Part shown: piece by piece, positions 28,249 to 37,552 of the stretch | Numbering within the stretch: the stretch's first letter is position 1 | How the letters are laid out: each line of letters starts with the position of its first letter | Assembly: GCA_039636795.1 (NCBI GenBank) | Contig: CP143430.1 | Span: forward strand, 2,232,001 to 2,296,000 | DNA from: Micrococcaceae bacterium Sec5.1 | GTDB lineage: Bacteria; Actinomycetota; Actinomycetes; Actinomycetales; Micrococcaceae | DNA: 64,000 bases | Direction: 5' to 3' | The notes under the pieces: generated by a model | What the model was told of the DNA's origin: nothing | The model's input: only the letters and a program-made list of their open reading frames with translations | Databases searched by the model: none | Translations under genes and position numbers: made by a program

Positions 28249-29663
28249 CCTAGTACTAGAGTCGCGCTTATTTTCGGTGTTGTCGGGGTTCTAATCCGAC
28301 TTCGGCCCTGGATCCTGTTAATCATGACGGGTGAGCGATGATGTTTGGGTGGCAGAAATCCGGGAATGGGCTCAGGGCCTTGAGGAAATCAGGGATCTGA
28401 TCGGGGGTGAGTTCGCGCGCACGGAGCCGCGGAACAATGCGGTCAACTACATCCGCGGCCTGCTTTCGGATGAGGAGCGAAAGAACTCCTGGACCTTGTC
28501 CGAGCGCGCCGGGCAGGGCACTCCCGATGGGATGCAACGGCTGCTCTCGACCACGGACCTGGGACCCTGACGCCGTACGTGATGCCCTGGTTGTTACCTG
28601 AGAAGGCATCTGGGCGACGCCAAGGGGATTTTGGCCATTGATGAGACCGGGTTCCTGAAAAAGGGGACTGCCTCGGCCGGAGTGGCCCGCCAGTATTCAG
28701 GCACTGCGGGGCGGGTGGAAAACTGCCAGATCGGGTGTTCCTGACCCATGCCTCACCGGCCGGGCGGACGTTCCTGGACCGGGAACAGTACCTGCCCAAG
28801 GCCTGGATCGAGGACCGTGCCCGCTGCAATCGCGCGGGCGTCCCGGAGGAGCAGGTGATGGCCACCAAACCCGCTCTCGCGGCCGAGATGATTGAGCGTG
28901 CACCGGATGCCGGCATCCAGGCCGAATGGGCTACCGGGGACGCGGTCTACGGCCAACACGCCGGGCTGCGCCGTCGGCTGGAGGCCCGCGGCCTGCACTA
29001 CGTCATGGCCGTTACCATGAACCAGCGCGTTATCGCCCCGGCTCCCGGTTCATTCGGCGCCGAGGGCAGGGCCGATGAACTCTTCGCCGCCCTCGACGGA
29101 CGGTCCTGGCACACCCGGACTGCCGGGACCGGGACCAAGGGTGAACGGCTCTACGCCTGGGCGCGGATCCGCATCAACGGCCCGACCGAAACCGGGGAAC
29201 ACTGGCTGCTGGCCCGCCGCTCCCTGAAAGACCCCACAGACCTGGCGTACTTCATTTGCTTCACGCCCGAGAACGTCACCCTGATCGAAATGGCCAGAGC
29301 CGCCGGGGCACGCTGGGCCATCGAGGAAACCTTCCAAACCTCCAAGGGCGAAACAGGGCTGGACCACTACCAAGTACGTCAATACACCGGGGGTACCGGC
29401 ACATCACGCTCTCCATGTTCGCCCACGCCTTCCTCAGCGTCATCCGCTCAAAAAAGGGGGGCCTTACCCGGGCTCCGTGCAGCTGGTAAGGCTCTCACTG
29501 CCCGAAATCAGGCACCTCATCACACGAATCGTCTGGCACCGACAACCAGACCCCCACCACGTTAGCCACTGCTCGTTCTGGCGACGAAAACACCAACACC
29601 GCGCCCAGCAATGCCACTACAAAGCACGCAGACAGACCCTACAAACGCGACTGTAGTACTAGG
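28249..29663 (+). mobile_element. IS701-like insertion sequence
   Basis: Terminal inverted repeats CCTAGTACTAGAGTCGCG (28249-28266) and its near-complement at 29646-29663 (17 of 18 bases) bound a 1.4-kb element with one broken transposase gene. It cuts the MFS remnant that begins immediately after its right end. I do not see a convincing target duplication. Confidence 0.8.
28331..29565 (+). pseudogene. IS701-family transposase, frameshifted
   Basis: The N-terminal part (VAEIREWAQGLEEIRDLIGGEFARTEPRNNAVNYIRGLLSDEERKNSW, residues 6-53) runs to a stop near 28570. The DDE core follows in other frames ([40 protein letters not shown] with a catalytic Asp, and ARWAIEETFQTSKGETGLDHYQVR with the catalytic Glu). 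A further frameshift after that motif scrambles the C-terminus. It is inactive. Confidence 0.8.
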
Positions 29664-29669
29664 GGCGTA

Positions 29670-30477
29670 GCATCTTCCGTTGTCGGACTCGGCGTGCCAC
29701 TGGGCGTCCGTATCTTCGTCAATGTCGTCGTCCATACCGGATAATTCTGGGGTTATGCGCCACTAGGAATATTCCTCGTCGTCGCAACCGTCGCGCTGAT
29801 CGTGATCGCGCCGGAAGGAAGGGCTGATCGCCTCCTGCCGCCGGCACCCCAAACGAGGCGGACGACGCTGCAGGCGATTGGCGCCTTCCTGTCAGGCTTC
29901 GCCAAGCGGGCCTTCACCCTGGTCTTTCTGTCGCGCCTGTTCTTCTCGGTTGGCATCTTCTCCGTCTTCAATTTTGTCTACTACATCATCACCGACTACA
30001 CTGGCGTGGCGAATATCCCTGCCGGTAGCCCCAAGGCTGCGGTGGCAACGATTGCATCGATGAACGTGATTAGCCAGATCGCGCCATCGCCTTGATCGGG
30101 TGGATTGTCGACCGGACGAACCGCCGGAAGCTGATTGTGGCCCTGGCTTCCGTCGGGACAGGCGTCGCCTTCCTGGCGCAGTGGTGTCGCCGAACTGGGC
30201 CGGGATGGTCTTCTATGCGATCCTCGGCGATGCGGCTACCGGCGTCTACCTTGCCGTCGACGTCGCCATCATGTTCCTAGTGTTACCGAACAAGGGGTAT
30301 GAGGTCCGGGACATGGCGTTGCTTGCGTTGGCCACCATCGTTCCTGCCGCCATTGCGCCGCTTGTCGCTGCGGGGATATTCCAAGTGACAGGTGGATATA
30401 TCGCCGTGTTCCTTTTCGCCGTGGTGTTTACGGTCCTCGGTGCGGTGTTCATGCTCCTTGTGAGGGGTGTCCGATGA
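29670..30477 (+). pseudogene. MFS transporter, 3' part of a second copy
   Basis: Reads SSVVGLGVPLGVRIF, then FLSRLFFSVGIFSVFNFVYYIITDYTGVANIPAG, GWIVDRTNRRKLIVALASVG and LPNKGYEVRDMALLALATIVPA, aligned with the MFS protein at 4499-5764 from its middle to its end. It has an internal stop near 29742 and two frameshifts (near 30085 and 30180). The 5' part is missing at the IS701 junction. Its stop overlaps the MBL start (ATGA) exactly as in the intact operon. Confidence 0.85.
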
Positions 30478-31333
30478 CCAACCTGCCTCAGAGAGACTCT
30501 GCCGTGTTGGGCGGCATTGCCTCTCCCGCCACGCAGGGCGGACCCGACTTCTCCGCGATCCGCCTGACGCGCCACGTGACGCGCATCTACGACCGGTTGA
30601 TGAGCGTACAGATGTATCTCGTCGAGGGGGAGGATCGCGCCCTTCGCGTCGATACCGGCTTTGGCGTGGGTGAGCTGCGGTCGTTTGTGTCCGCCCTCAC
30701 CGACCAGCCCCTGAGTGTCTTCGTAACGCACGGGCACCTCGGCCATGCTTTCGGCGTAGGGTGGTTTGACGACGTGTACATGAGCCATGCGGACCTCGGC
30801 ACTCTTAGTCAGCAGACAACGCTGCTGCAGCAGGTGCACGACGAAGCTCTTAACGAGGGCCGCATACTGGGGCCGCCCATCCATTCGGCAGAGATGAAGG
30901 ACATTGTTCCCGGTCAGATTTTCCAGCTTGGCTGTCTCACTGTACGGGCCGTTCCATTCCCGGCCACAGCCCGGGCATGTATGCACTTCTTCTCGAAGAG
31001 GAACGCACACTCATCACAGGGGATGCGGCAAATCAACTAACGTTCCAATTTATCCCGGGTTCTTCAACTATCTCCGAGTACCGCGAGACGCTTCGTGCAG
31101 TCGATGCAGAGACTGCCAGACGATATTACTGGATATACATCTCGCACGGGACGGGGAACGTGCCCATCTCCTTGTTCGCAGACCTTGATGCTCTGTGCGA
31201 GCAAATCCAAGATCGGACAGACGACGCCATCCCGTTTGAATTCATGGGTGCCAAGGGTCTCGTGGCTCGCCGCCCGTTGGAAGGCATAGAGGACCCCGGA
31301 GCGAACATCGTGTACCTCGCCGACCGGATCTGA
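30474..31333 (+). pseudogene. MBL-fold hydrolase, second copy, frameshifted
   Basis: Closely related to the protein at 3645-4502 along its length (DFSAIRLTRHVTRIYDRL, AFGVGWFDDVYMSHADL, EERTLITGDAANQLTF, DPGANIVYLADRI). A frameshift near 30960, in the PFPGHSPGM motif, splits it. Independently, the metal site reads HGHLGH instead of HGHxDH, so the metal-binding Asp is Gly. Both changes argue for loss of function. Confidence 0.85.
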
Positions 31334-31377
31334 CCTAGGCAGACGCGGCGCAACCCGGCACACCGCGTCTGCCTAGG
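31334..31377 (+). terminator. Strong hairpin after the MBL pseudogene
   Basis: CCTAGGCAGACGCGG and its perfect 15-base complement flank a 14-base loop, starting at the stop codon of the MBL copy. No T-run follows, as is common for actinobacterial terminators. Confidence 0.65.
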
Positions 31378-32061
31378 CGCGTCTCGGTCATGACCGAAGA
31401 GCACTTTCCCCGGGGGCACGCAGTTCGCTACGGCGGCAATTTCAATGCAACGCACCCGTCTGCATTCTGAGCTCAACATCGAAGGAGCTCCGCGAGGCTC
31501 CAAGGCCTAAGCCCTGTGTCCTGTCGGGATCAATCCCGTGCAGCCTACGCTCTTCATGGGCCGGGTCATACCCGGAATTATCACTTTTCCCGCGTTTCAT
31601 ATTTTCCCTCTCCGTTGCTAGCAGTTGCGCCGGTTCAGTGATGGCCTGCAGGATTGGTGTCCACAATTGCCTCACGTCAGGGTATCTAATGAAGGGAAGC
31701 CATGCGTTCCATGAGTCGATCACGCCTGCATGATGATTTGTCCTTCTGGGCGGCGGCGAGAGCCTGGCCGAAGTCCTCAAGCGCCAGCTCAGTGCAGTAG
31801 GCCGGAGTTCCGGGTTGCTGGCGCCACGGTTCAGCGAGGGAACCGTCGTCATAGGCCTCAAAGCCTGTGTGGTGCACCCACCGCATCAAGACTTCACGCT
31901 GAAGATATTCCCGCGGAGCCCTGCTTTGGTGACTTTCCGTTACTCCGGAATGATGTTGTACGTGTCACATCTATTTGCTTCCGGCAGTGTGCGGCCACGA
32001 TCCTTGCAAGACCTAGTTTTTTTAGCGCTTGTCAGAGCGTGCCCAATGGAGGACACAATTA
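31378..32061. other. Gap with a possible gene remnant and the ppsA promoter region
   Basis: About 680 bases. The minus strand between about 31700 and 31890 has a protein-like stretch (HHTGFEAYDDGSLAEPWRQQ, then YCTELALEDFGQALAAAQ) without a full gene around it, probably a remnant I cannot assign. The AT-richer part from 31920 should contain the ppsA promoter. Confidence 0.35.
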
Positions 32062-34461
32062 ATGACTAACGTTCTTTGGTTTTCTGAGCTTGGCTTGTCC
32101 GACCTTGACCAGGTTGGCGGCAAAAATGCATCGCTTGGGGAAATGGTTCGGAATCTCGCCTCTGCAGGGGTGAAGGTTCCGGGCGGTTTCGCGACGACGG
32201 CGGACGCTTACCGGCGTTTTCTGGCGGAGTCAGGCCTGGATGCACGGATTGAAGGCATTCTTGAGGGTCTGGACAGTGCCGATGTGACTGCTTTGGCCAA
32301 GGCCGGCCAGGAAATCCGGACCCTGATCCGTGAGACGCCGTTCCCTGCCGGTTTCGAAGACGACATCCGCACCGCCTATCAGCGCCTGACCCAGGAGCAT
32401 GGCTGGGACGTGTCGTGGGCGGTACGTTCCAGTGCCACGGCAGAGGATCTTCCGGATGCTTCGTTTGCGGGCCAGCAGGAGACGTTCCTGAATATCCGCG
32501 GCATCGGGAACATCCTGCTCGCCATCAAGGACGTGTTCGCGTCCTTGTACAACGACCGGGCCATTGCCTACCGCGTGCACCATGGGTTCACCCACTCTGA
32601 AGTGGCGCTTTCGGCTGGTATTCAGCGGATGGTGCGTTCCGACGTCGGCGCTTCCGGGGTGATGTTCACCATGGACACCGAAACCGGCTTCACTGACGCT
32701 GTCTTCATCACGTCCTCGTATGGTCTGGGGGAGGCCGTGGTCCAGGGCGCTGTGAACCCGGATGAGTTCTACGTGTACAAGCCGGCCTTGGCGGCCGGAC
32801 GGCCCGGCGTGCTCAAGCGCGGACTGGGGGACAAAGCGGTGCAGATGGTCTACACCGATTCCGACGAGGTTGGCCGGACTGTTGACTTCATTCCGGTGCC
32901 CCAGGATTTGCGGTCCCGTTTCAGCCTGACTGATGCCGAAGTTGAAGAGCTTGCCCGGCATGCGGTGGCTATCGAAGCGCACTATGGGCGCCCGATGGAT
33001 ATCGAGTGGGGCAAGGACGGGGTGGACGGAGAGCTGTACATCCTGCAGGCTCGTCCCGAAACCGTGGAATCACGCAAGGCTGCCGGGACCACTTCCCGGT
33101 ACACCCTTGCCGAGCGCTCCAAGGTACTGGTGGAAGGCCGGGCCATCGGGGCCCGGATTGGCGCCGGACAGGTACGCGTGTTGTCCTCGCTTGACCAGAT
33201 GGCCTCGTTCCAGGAAGGCGATGTGCTGGTGGCCAACATGACGGATCCGGACTGGGAACCCATCATGAAGAAGGCCGCAGCAATCGTCACGGACCGCGGT
33301 GGGCGCACCTGCCACGCCGCCATCATTGCCCGCGAACTCGGCATTCCCGCCGTCGTCGGCACCGGTTACGCATCCCAGATCCTGAAGGACGGCATTCCAG
33401 TGACCGTTAGTTGCGCGGAGGGAGAGGCTGGGCTGGTCTATGACGGGTTGCTGGAATACTCGCTGCACGAAACCAGCCTGGAGACCATGCCGGAGGCTCC
33501 GGTGAAGATCATGATGAACGTTGGCACTCCGGAGCAGGCGTTCAGTTTCGCCAAACTTCCCAACCATGGTGTTGGCTTGGCCCGGCTTGAGTTCATCATC
33601 AATCGGCAGATCGGCGTCCACCCCAACGCCTTGCTTGCCGTTGCTGGTGAGATCGAGCGCCCTGCAACCCTGGATGACTTCACTGTCCGGCAGATCCAGG
33701 AGAAAACTGCCGCCTACGACGGTCCACGCGATTACTACATCAGGCGCCTGGCCGAGGGAATCTCGACCATCGCCGCGGCATTTGCGCCTGAGCCGGTGAT
33801 CATCAGGCTCTCGGACTTCAAGTCCAACGAGTACGCCAACCTCATGGGTGGTCCTGCGTTTGAACCGGACGAGGAGAACCCCATGATTGGGTACCGGGGA
33901 GCGTCCCGGTACCTTTCTGCAGCCTTCCGGCAGGCCTTCGAACTTGAATGCGAAGCACTGAAGTACGTGCGCAACGACATGGGTTTGACCAACATCAAGC
34001 TCATGGTTCCGTTCGTGCGGACCCTGGAGGAGGCCAGCGGTGTGATCGACCTGCTGGCCGCCAACGGGCTGCGCCGGGGCGAGAACGGTCTGGAGATCGT
34101 GATGATGTGCGAGTTGCCGGCCAACGCGCTCCTTGCCGATGAGTTCCTCGAGTACTTTGACGGCTTCTCCATCGGCTCCAACGACCTCACCCAGCTCACC
34201 TTGGGCCTGGACCGTGACTCCGCTTTGGTGGCCGAAGGCTTCGATGAGCGGAACCCGGCCGTGACCAAACTGCTGGAAATGGCGATTACGGCGTGCCGGG
34301 CCAAGGGCCGCTATGTGGGGATCTGCGGCCAGGGACCCAGCGACCACCCGGATTTTGCCGAGTGGTTGCTGGGACAGGGCATCAGCTCGATTTCACTGAA
34401 CCCTGACGCCGTCACCGAGACCTGGCTGCGGCTGGCACGCACCACGAGCACCGCGGTCTAA
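32062..34461 (+). CDS. ppsA: Phosphoenolpyruvate synthase (pyruvate, water dikinase)
   Basis: A 799-residue PEP synthase: pyruvate + ATP + H2O to PEP + AMP + Pi, the entry to gluconeogenesis from pyruvate. The N-terminal ATP-grasp domain starts [22 protein letters not shown] and contains [22 protein letters not shown]. The phosphohistidine domain has [19 protein letters not shown] with the swivelling His418, and the TIM-barrel PEP/pyruvate domain ends [11 protein letters not shown]. The length fits PpsA rather than the longer PpdK. The ATG at 32062 follows GGAGGA, so an upstream in-frame start is rejected. The next gene starts at the base after its stop. Confidence 0.95.
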   Translation: MTNVLWFSELGLSDLDQVGGKNASLGEMVRNLASAGVKVPGGFATTADAYRRFLAESGLDARIEGILEGLDSADVTALAKAGQEIRTLIRETPFPAGFEDDIRTAYQRLTQEHGWDVSWAVRSSATAEDLPDASFAGQQETFLNIRGIGNILLAIKDVFASLYNDRAIAYRVHHGFTHSEVALSAGIQRMVRSDVGASGVMFTMDTETGFTDAVFITSSYGLGEAVVQGAVNPDEFYVYKPALAAGRPGVLKRGLGDKAVQMVYTDSDEVGRTVDFIPVPQDLRSRFSLTDAEVEELARHAVAIEAHYGRPMDIEWGKDGVDGELYILQARPETVESRKAAGTTSRYTLAERSKVLVEGRAIGARIGAGQVRVLSSLDQMASFQEGDVLVANMTDPDWEPIMKKAAAIVTDRGGRTCHAAIIARELGIPAVVGTGYASQILKDGIPVTVSCAEGEAGLVYDGLLEYSLHETSLETMPEAPVKIMMNVGTPEQAFSFAKLPNHGVGLARLEFIINRQIGVHPNALLAVAGEIERPATLDDFTVRQIQEKTAAYDGPRDYYIRRLAEGISTIAAAFAPEPVIIRLSDFKSNEYANLMGGPAFEPDEENPMIGYRGASRYLSAAFRQAFELECEALKYVRNDMGLTNIKLMVPFVRTLEEASGVIDLLAANGLRRGENGLEIVMMCELPANALLADEFLEYFDGFSIGSNDLTQLTLGLDRDSALVAEGFDERNPAVTKLLEMAITACRAKGRYVGICGQGPSDHPDFAEWLLGQGISSISLNPDAVTETWLRLARTTSTAV

Positions 34462-35304
34462 ATGGCAGAGCATCACAGCGTGGGGGCGGGTTCACCGCCC
34501 GCCCCCACGGTGTTCTTCCTTTCGGACAGCACCGGGATCACCGCCGAGACGCTGGGCAACACGCTGTTGACCCAGTTCCCCGGTCAGCGGCTGGAACGGC
34601 GGACCATCCCGTTCATCACTACCGTGGAGCAGGCACGTGACGTTGTTGCCTTGATCGACAAGGTGGCGGCCTCCGGCCCGGTACCGATCATCTTCTCGAC
34701 GGCGGTGGGGCCTGACATCCGTGCCGTCCTCGCCCAAAGCCGTGGTCGGCTTTTTGACCTGTTCGGTACCCACATTGGCCAGCTCGAAGAAACCCTCGGC
34801 GCCGCGGCCAACGGCAAGCCCGGCCAAGCCCACGGCGTAGGAGACGCTGTCCGCTACCAATCCCGCATGGCAGCCGTTGAATACGCCATCGAACACGACG
34901 ACGGTCAGTCGCTCCGTGCGCTCGAACGCGCCGAATTGATTCTCATCGCTCCTTCCCGATGTGGGAAGACTCCCACCACCATGTACCTGGCCTTGCAGCA
35001 CGGCATCCTGGCCGCTAACTTCCCTTTGGTCGAAGAGGATTTCGACAACATGGCGCTCCCGAAGCCAATTCAGCCATTCGCGGGCAAGTGTTTCGGACTG
35101 ACATCCCAGCCCGTCCGTCTGAGCCAGATCCGTCAGGAGCGACGACCCGGCAGCAACTATGCATCGCTGAACCAATGCACGTTTGAGTTGCGCAACGCCG
35201 AGGACATGTACCGGGCCAACAACATTCCTTATGTGAACTCTGCCTCCATGTCCGTGGAAGAAATTTCCGCCACGGTCCTCCAACGCATGCGACTCCATCA
35301 CTGA
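34462..35304 (+). CDS. ppsR: PEP synthase regulatory protein (bifunctional kinase/phosphorylase)
   Basis: A 280-residue DUF299/PSRP family protein. The family inactivates PpsA by ADP-dependent phosphorylation of a Thr next to the catalytic His and reactivates it by Pi-dependent phosphorolysis. It shows the conserved opening FFLSDSTGITAETLGNTLL and the P-loop-like SRCGKTPTTMYLA (near residue 160), then GLTSQPVRLSQIRQERRPGS. It begins immediately after the ppsA stop, so translation is coupled. The pairing makes the ppsA call more secure. Confidence 0.93.
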   Translation: MAEHHSVGAGSPPAPTVFFLSDSTGITAETLGNTLLTQFPGQRLERRTIPFITTVEQARDVVALIDKVAASGPVPIIFSTAVGPDIRAVLAQSRGRLFDLFGTHIGQLEETLGAAANGKPGQAHGVGDAVRYQSRMAAVEYAIEHDDGQSLRALERAELILIAPSRCGKTPTTMYLALQHGILAANFPLVEEDFDNMALPKPIQPFAGKCFGLTSQPVRLSQIRQERRPGSNYASLNQCTFELRNAEDMYRANNIPYVNSASMSVEEISATVLQRMRLHH

Positions 35305-35524
35305 CAGGACAATGGCGCGAGTGACTCCGTTTTGAGTCGTTGCCAGAAACTGGTGGAATGCAGCGAGTGCTCACTGTTTGTCTCTTCGGTGTCCGGGGTT
35401 CCGAGCTGGCAGAAGGAAAAGCCATGGCGAGATAACGGGCGGCTGCCAAGCACTTAGATCTTTACGAAGTTTGCCCGCGGTTCTTCGAGTCCAAGGCCTG
35501 CTGGTCGCAGTATTGACTGAGGAC

Positions 35525-36556
35525 TCACCCGATGTCGAGGTGGGTTTTGTAGGCGGTGTCTTTGTTGGTGTTCCAGCCGGAGATGATTCCGGCTCCGAGC
35601 ATTTGGTCGCTGAGTCTGGCGAAGCGGTAGCCGGGGTCGGTGTCGAGGGCTAGTTGCATGTATTGGTGTGCTTTGGATCCTCGGCCTTGCCACCAGTTGA
35701 TGTAGCCGATGGTGGTGAGGATGGGTGCTGCGTGTTGGGGGCTGGTTCTGGTGTAGGCGTGGATGAGGAGTTGTTGCGCCCATTCGATGCGGGACCACTT
35801 CGGTGGGGTGTTGGTTTGGGCGAAGAGGATGTGTTGTGGTGGTTCGTCGATTCCGGGAATGTCTGCGATGAGCCGGTCGCGGACGTGAGGGAATTGGAAG
35901 TATGTGATAAGGGTGAGACAGTCCTTGTCGGTGGGGAAGTCCGGTGACTCCAACATGCTTGTCCAGAGCTGGCTTGCTTCTCGGACTGCTTCGTCAGGGG
36001 GCTGTGTGCGGATGGTGTTCATGCGTTCTTCGAGGGAGGTTGATTTTGCGGCTTCCTGTGTTGGGGCTGGTAGCACGATTTTGTTGGTGGGTTCGATGGT
36101 GCTGCCGTGGTAGATGAATTCGGCGTTGACTTGGCTGTACTGGGTGGTGCTGATGGGCAGGTTGATGTCCTGTCCGGGTTCGCTGTCATAGGGGGAGTAG
36201 GCCTCGTTGTCGACGAAGATCCCGTCTCGGATGGTGATGCCGTTTTCTGCGAGGACGCCCGTGAGGGCGGCGATGGTTGCCGCGTGCGGTTTGGGCTGGC
36301 CTGGTTCGCAGTGGGTCGAGGTGTAGACGGCGAAGAGGATGCTTGTCGCGGTGGTGTCGCTGGTGAGGTAGCTGGTGACGGTGCGGGCGTAGGGGAGTTC
36401 GTTGCCTGGTTGGCGGGGGAGGTCGATGCGTAGGGTGGCGCCGACCCTGTTGTCATCCAGGGTGATGCAGACGAGGCTTTCCTTGGGCCAGAAGCCCAGG
36501 GTGTGCCCGATGAAGCAGAGCAGATCTGCGGGGTCTTTGATGGTGAGCTCATTCAT
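35525..36556 (-). CDS. DUF4192 domain-containing protein
   Basis: A 343-residue protein beginning MNELTIKDPADLLCFIGHTLGFWPKESLVCITL, the characteristic opening of DUF4192, an actinobacterial family of unknown function often found on plasmids and accessory regions. I use the ATG at 36556 because AAAGGAACAGGA precedes it; the upstream open frame is not protein-like. The C-terminal half has helical repeats (WAQQLLIHAYTRTSPQHAAP, GSKAHQYMQLALDTDPGYRF) resembling tetratricopeptide-type packing. It stands alone, divergent from the NACHT gene region. Confidence 0.85.
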   Translation of the reverse strand: MNELTIKDPADLLCFIGHTLGFWPKESLVCITLDDNRVGATLRIDLPRQPGNELPYARTVTSYLTSDTTATSILFAVYTSTHCEPGQPKPHAATIAALTGVLAENGITIRDGIFVDNEAYSPYDSEPGQDINLPISTTQYSQVNAEFIYHGSTIEPTNKIVLPAPTQEAAKSTSLEERMNTIRTQPPDEAVREASQLWTSMLESPDFPTDKDCLTLITYFQFPHVRDRLIADIPGIDEPPQHILFAQTNTPPKWSRIEWAQQLLIHAYTRTSPQHAAPILTTIGYINWWQGRGSKAHQYMQLALDTDPGYRFARLSDQMLGAGIISGWNTNKDTAYKTHLDIG

Positions 36557-36734
36557 TGTCCTGTTCCTTTGCCCTGTGTGTATTTCCTGTGGTCGTTGGT
36601 TTTGTGCGTCGTTCTGATAGGGGACCTGGGCGCTGGGGTTAGGGGCTGGAGTGCAACTTGGGGGACCGGGGCAGGGGCGGAAAGTTCGGGAGGATGGGAG
36701 CGACGCAGGAGTGCCGAGCGAAGTTTCCGGTCCG

Positions 36735-36836
36735 GGTCCGGCGCGTGAGCGCCCTGGTTGCGCGGAGGACACGCCCAGCGATGATCGGAATATCAGAATG
36801 ACAAACAGCGGTTTTGCTTCTGCCCGTTCATGGACG
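36735..36836 (+). repeat. Dispersed ~95-bp repeat, copy 2
   Basis: Matches 20331-20425 in the same orientation, sharing AGCGCCCTGGTTGCG, CGCCCAGCGAT and TATCAGAATGACAA. It lies in the gap upstream of the NACHT gene. Confidence 0.6.
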
Positions 36837-36856
36837 GACCTGCCCTCCACGCCATG

Positions 36857-37552
36857 ACGCCAACGGCTCCTGATCCTCGGCTTGGACTCACAAGAATGAG
36901 TGATGGACCCGGCGCCGGTTGCAGGTACGGCTACGTCAGCGTTGTGCGCCTGGCGTCGAAATGCCAGGCCGACGCTGCCGGCTCAGTTTTCAAAGCCGCG
37001 GTGCGTACCGGCGTCCTGGATATTGCCGACGGGAAGGGCCAAGACGGTGAACGTGGATGAGTGGTGTGCTGGTTCTGTACATGCAGACATATGCGCCGTT
37101 ATCGGCATCCCGCCAAGTGAGTTAGTGGCACGCTTGGACGTCGTTCCGATATTGCGGATGGTCGGTGCCTGCAACCGATCCACGGAAGCAGCTCACAGTG
37201 CATATCCGTCCGCCTTTGAGGCGGCATTGGGCGCTTGGAGAATAATCAAAAGGCCCGAGGAGGCATGCGTGGCCGCTGACTTCCCGGAGGCGGGCGTGGT
37301 GGAAGGGTGCCAGCACTTGCAATGTACGCTCAGCAGCGTGTTGACGTGCAGGTTGTCATTACTAATCGCCTTGTTAGCCGGGCTCACGCTACCAGCCACG
37401 AATCCTTTTGTTTTGGGGGGATCGACGAGGGTGCCCTTCGGCACCGCGTCGCTCCGACACGGCAACGAGGTTTGCACAACGATGCCTTGAATTCGGGGTT
37501 AGGCTAGCGGAACTAATCGAAATCCTTCCTGCGCCACAGAAAGACTCGACAA
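36857..37552. other. Gap upstream of the NACHT gene, no recognisable gene
   Basis: About 700 bases. An open frame on the plus strand (about 36900-37490) contains a somewhat protein-like part (VNVDEWCAGSVHADICAVIG, then PSELVARLDVVPILRMVGAC), but I recognise no family and see no good ribosome binding site. Base composition changes from GC-rich to AT-richer towards 37500. Confidence 0.35.

Noticed and set aside
32230..34347. Long minus-strand open frames opposite ppsA
   Set aside because: They are mirror frames caused by high GC at third positions, with no recognisable domains or ribosome binding sites.
32062..34461. Pyruvate phosphate dikinase (ppdK) as the identity of the large dikinase
   Set aside because: Length near 800 residues, the N-terminal [22 protein letters not shown] and the following PpsR-type gene fit PEP synthase better.
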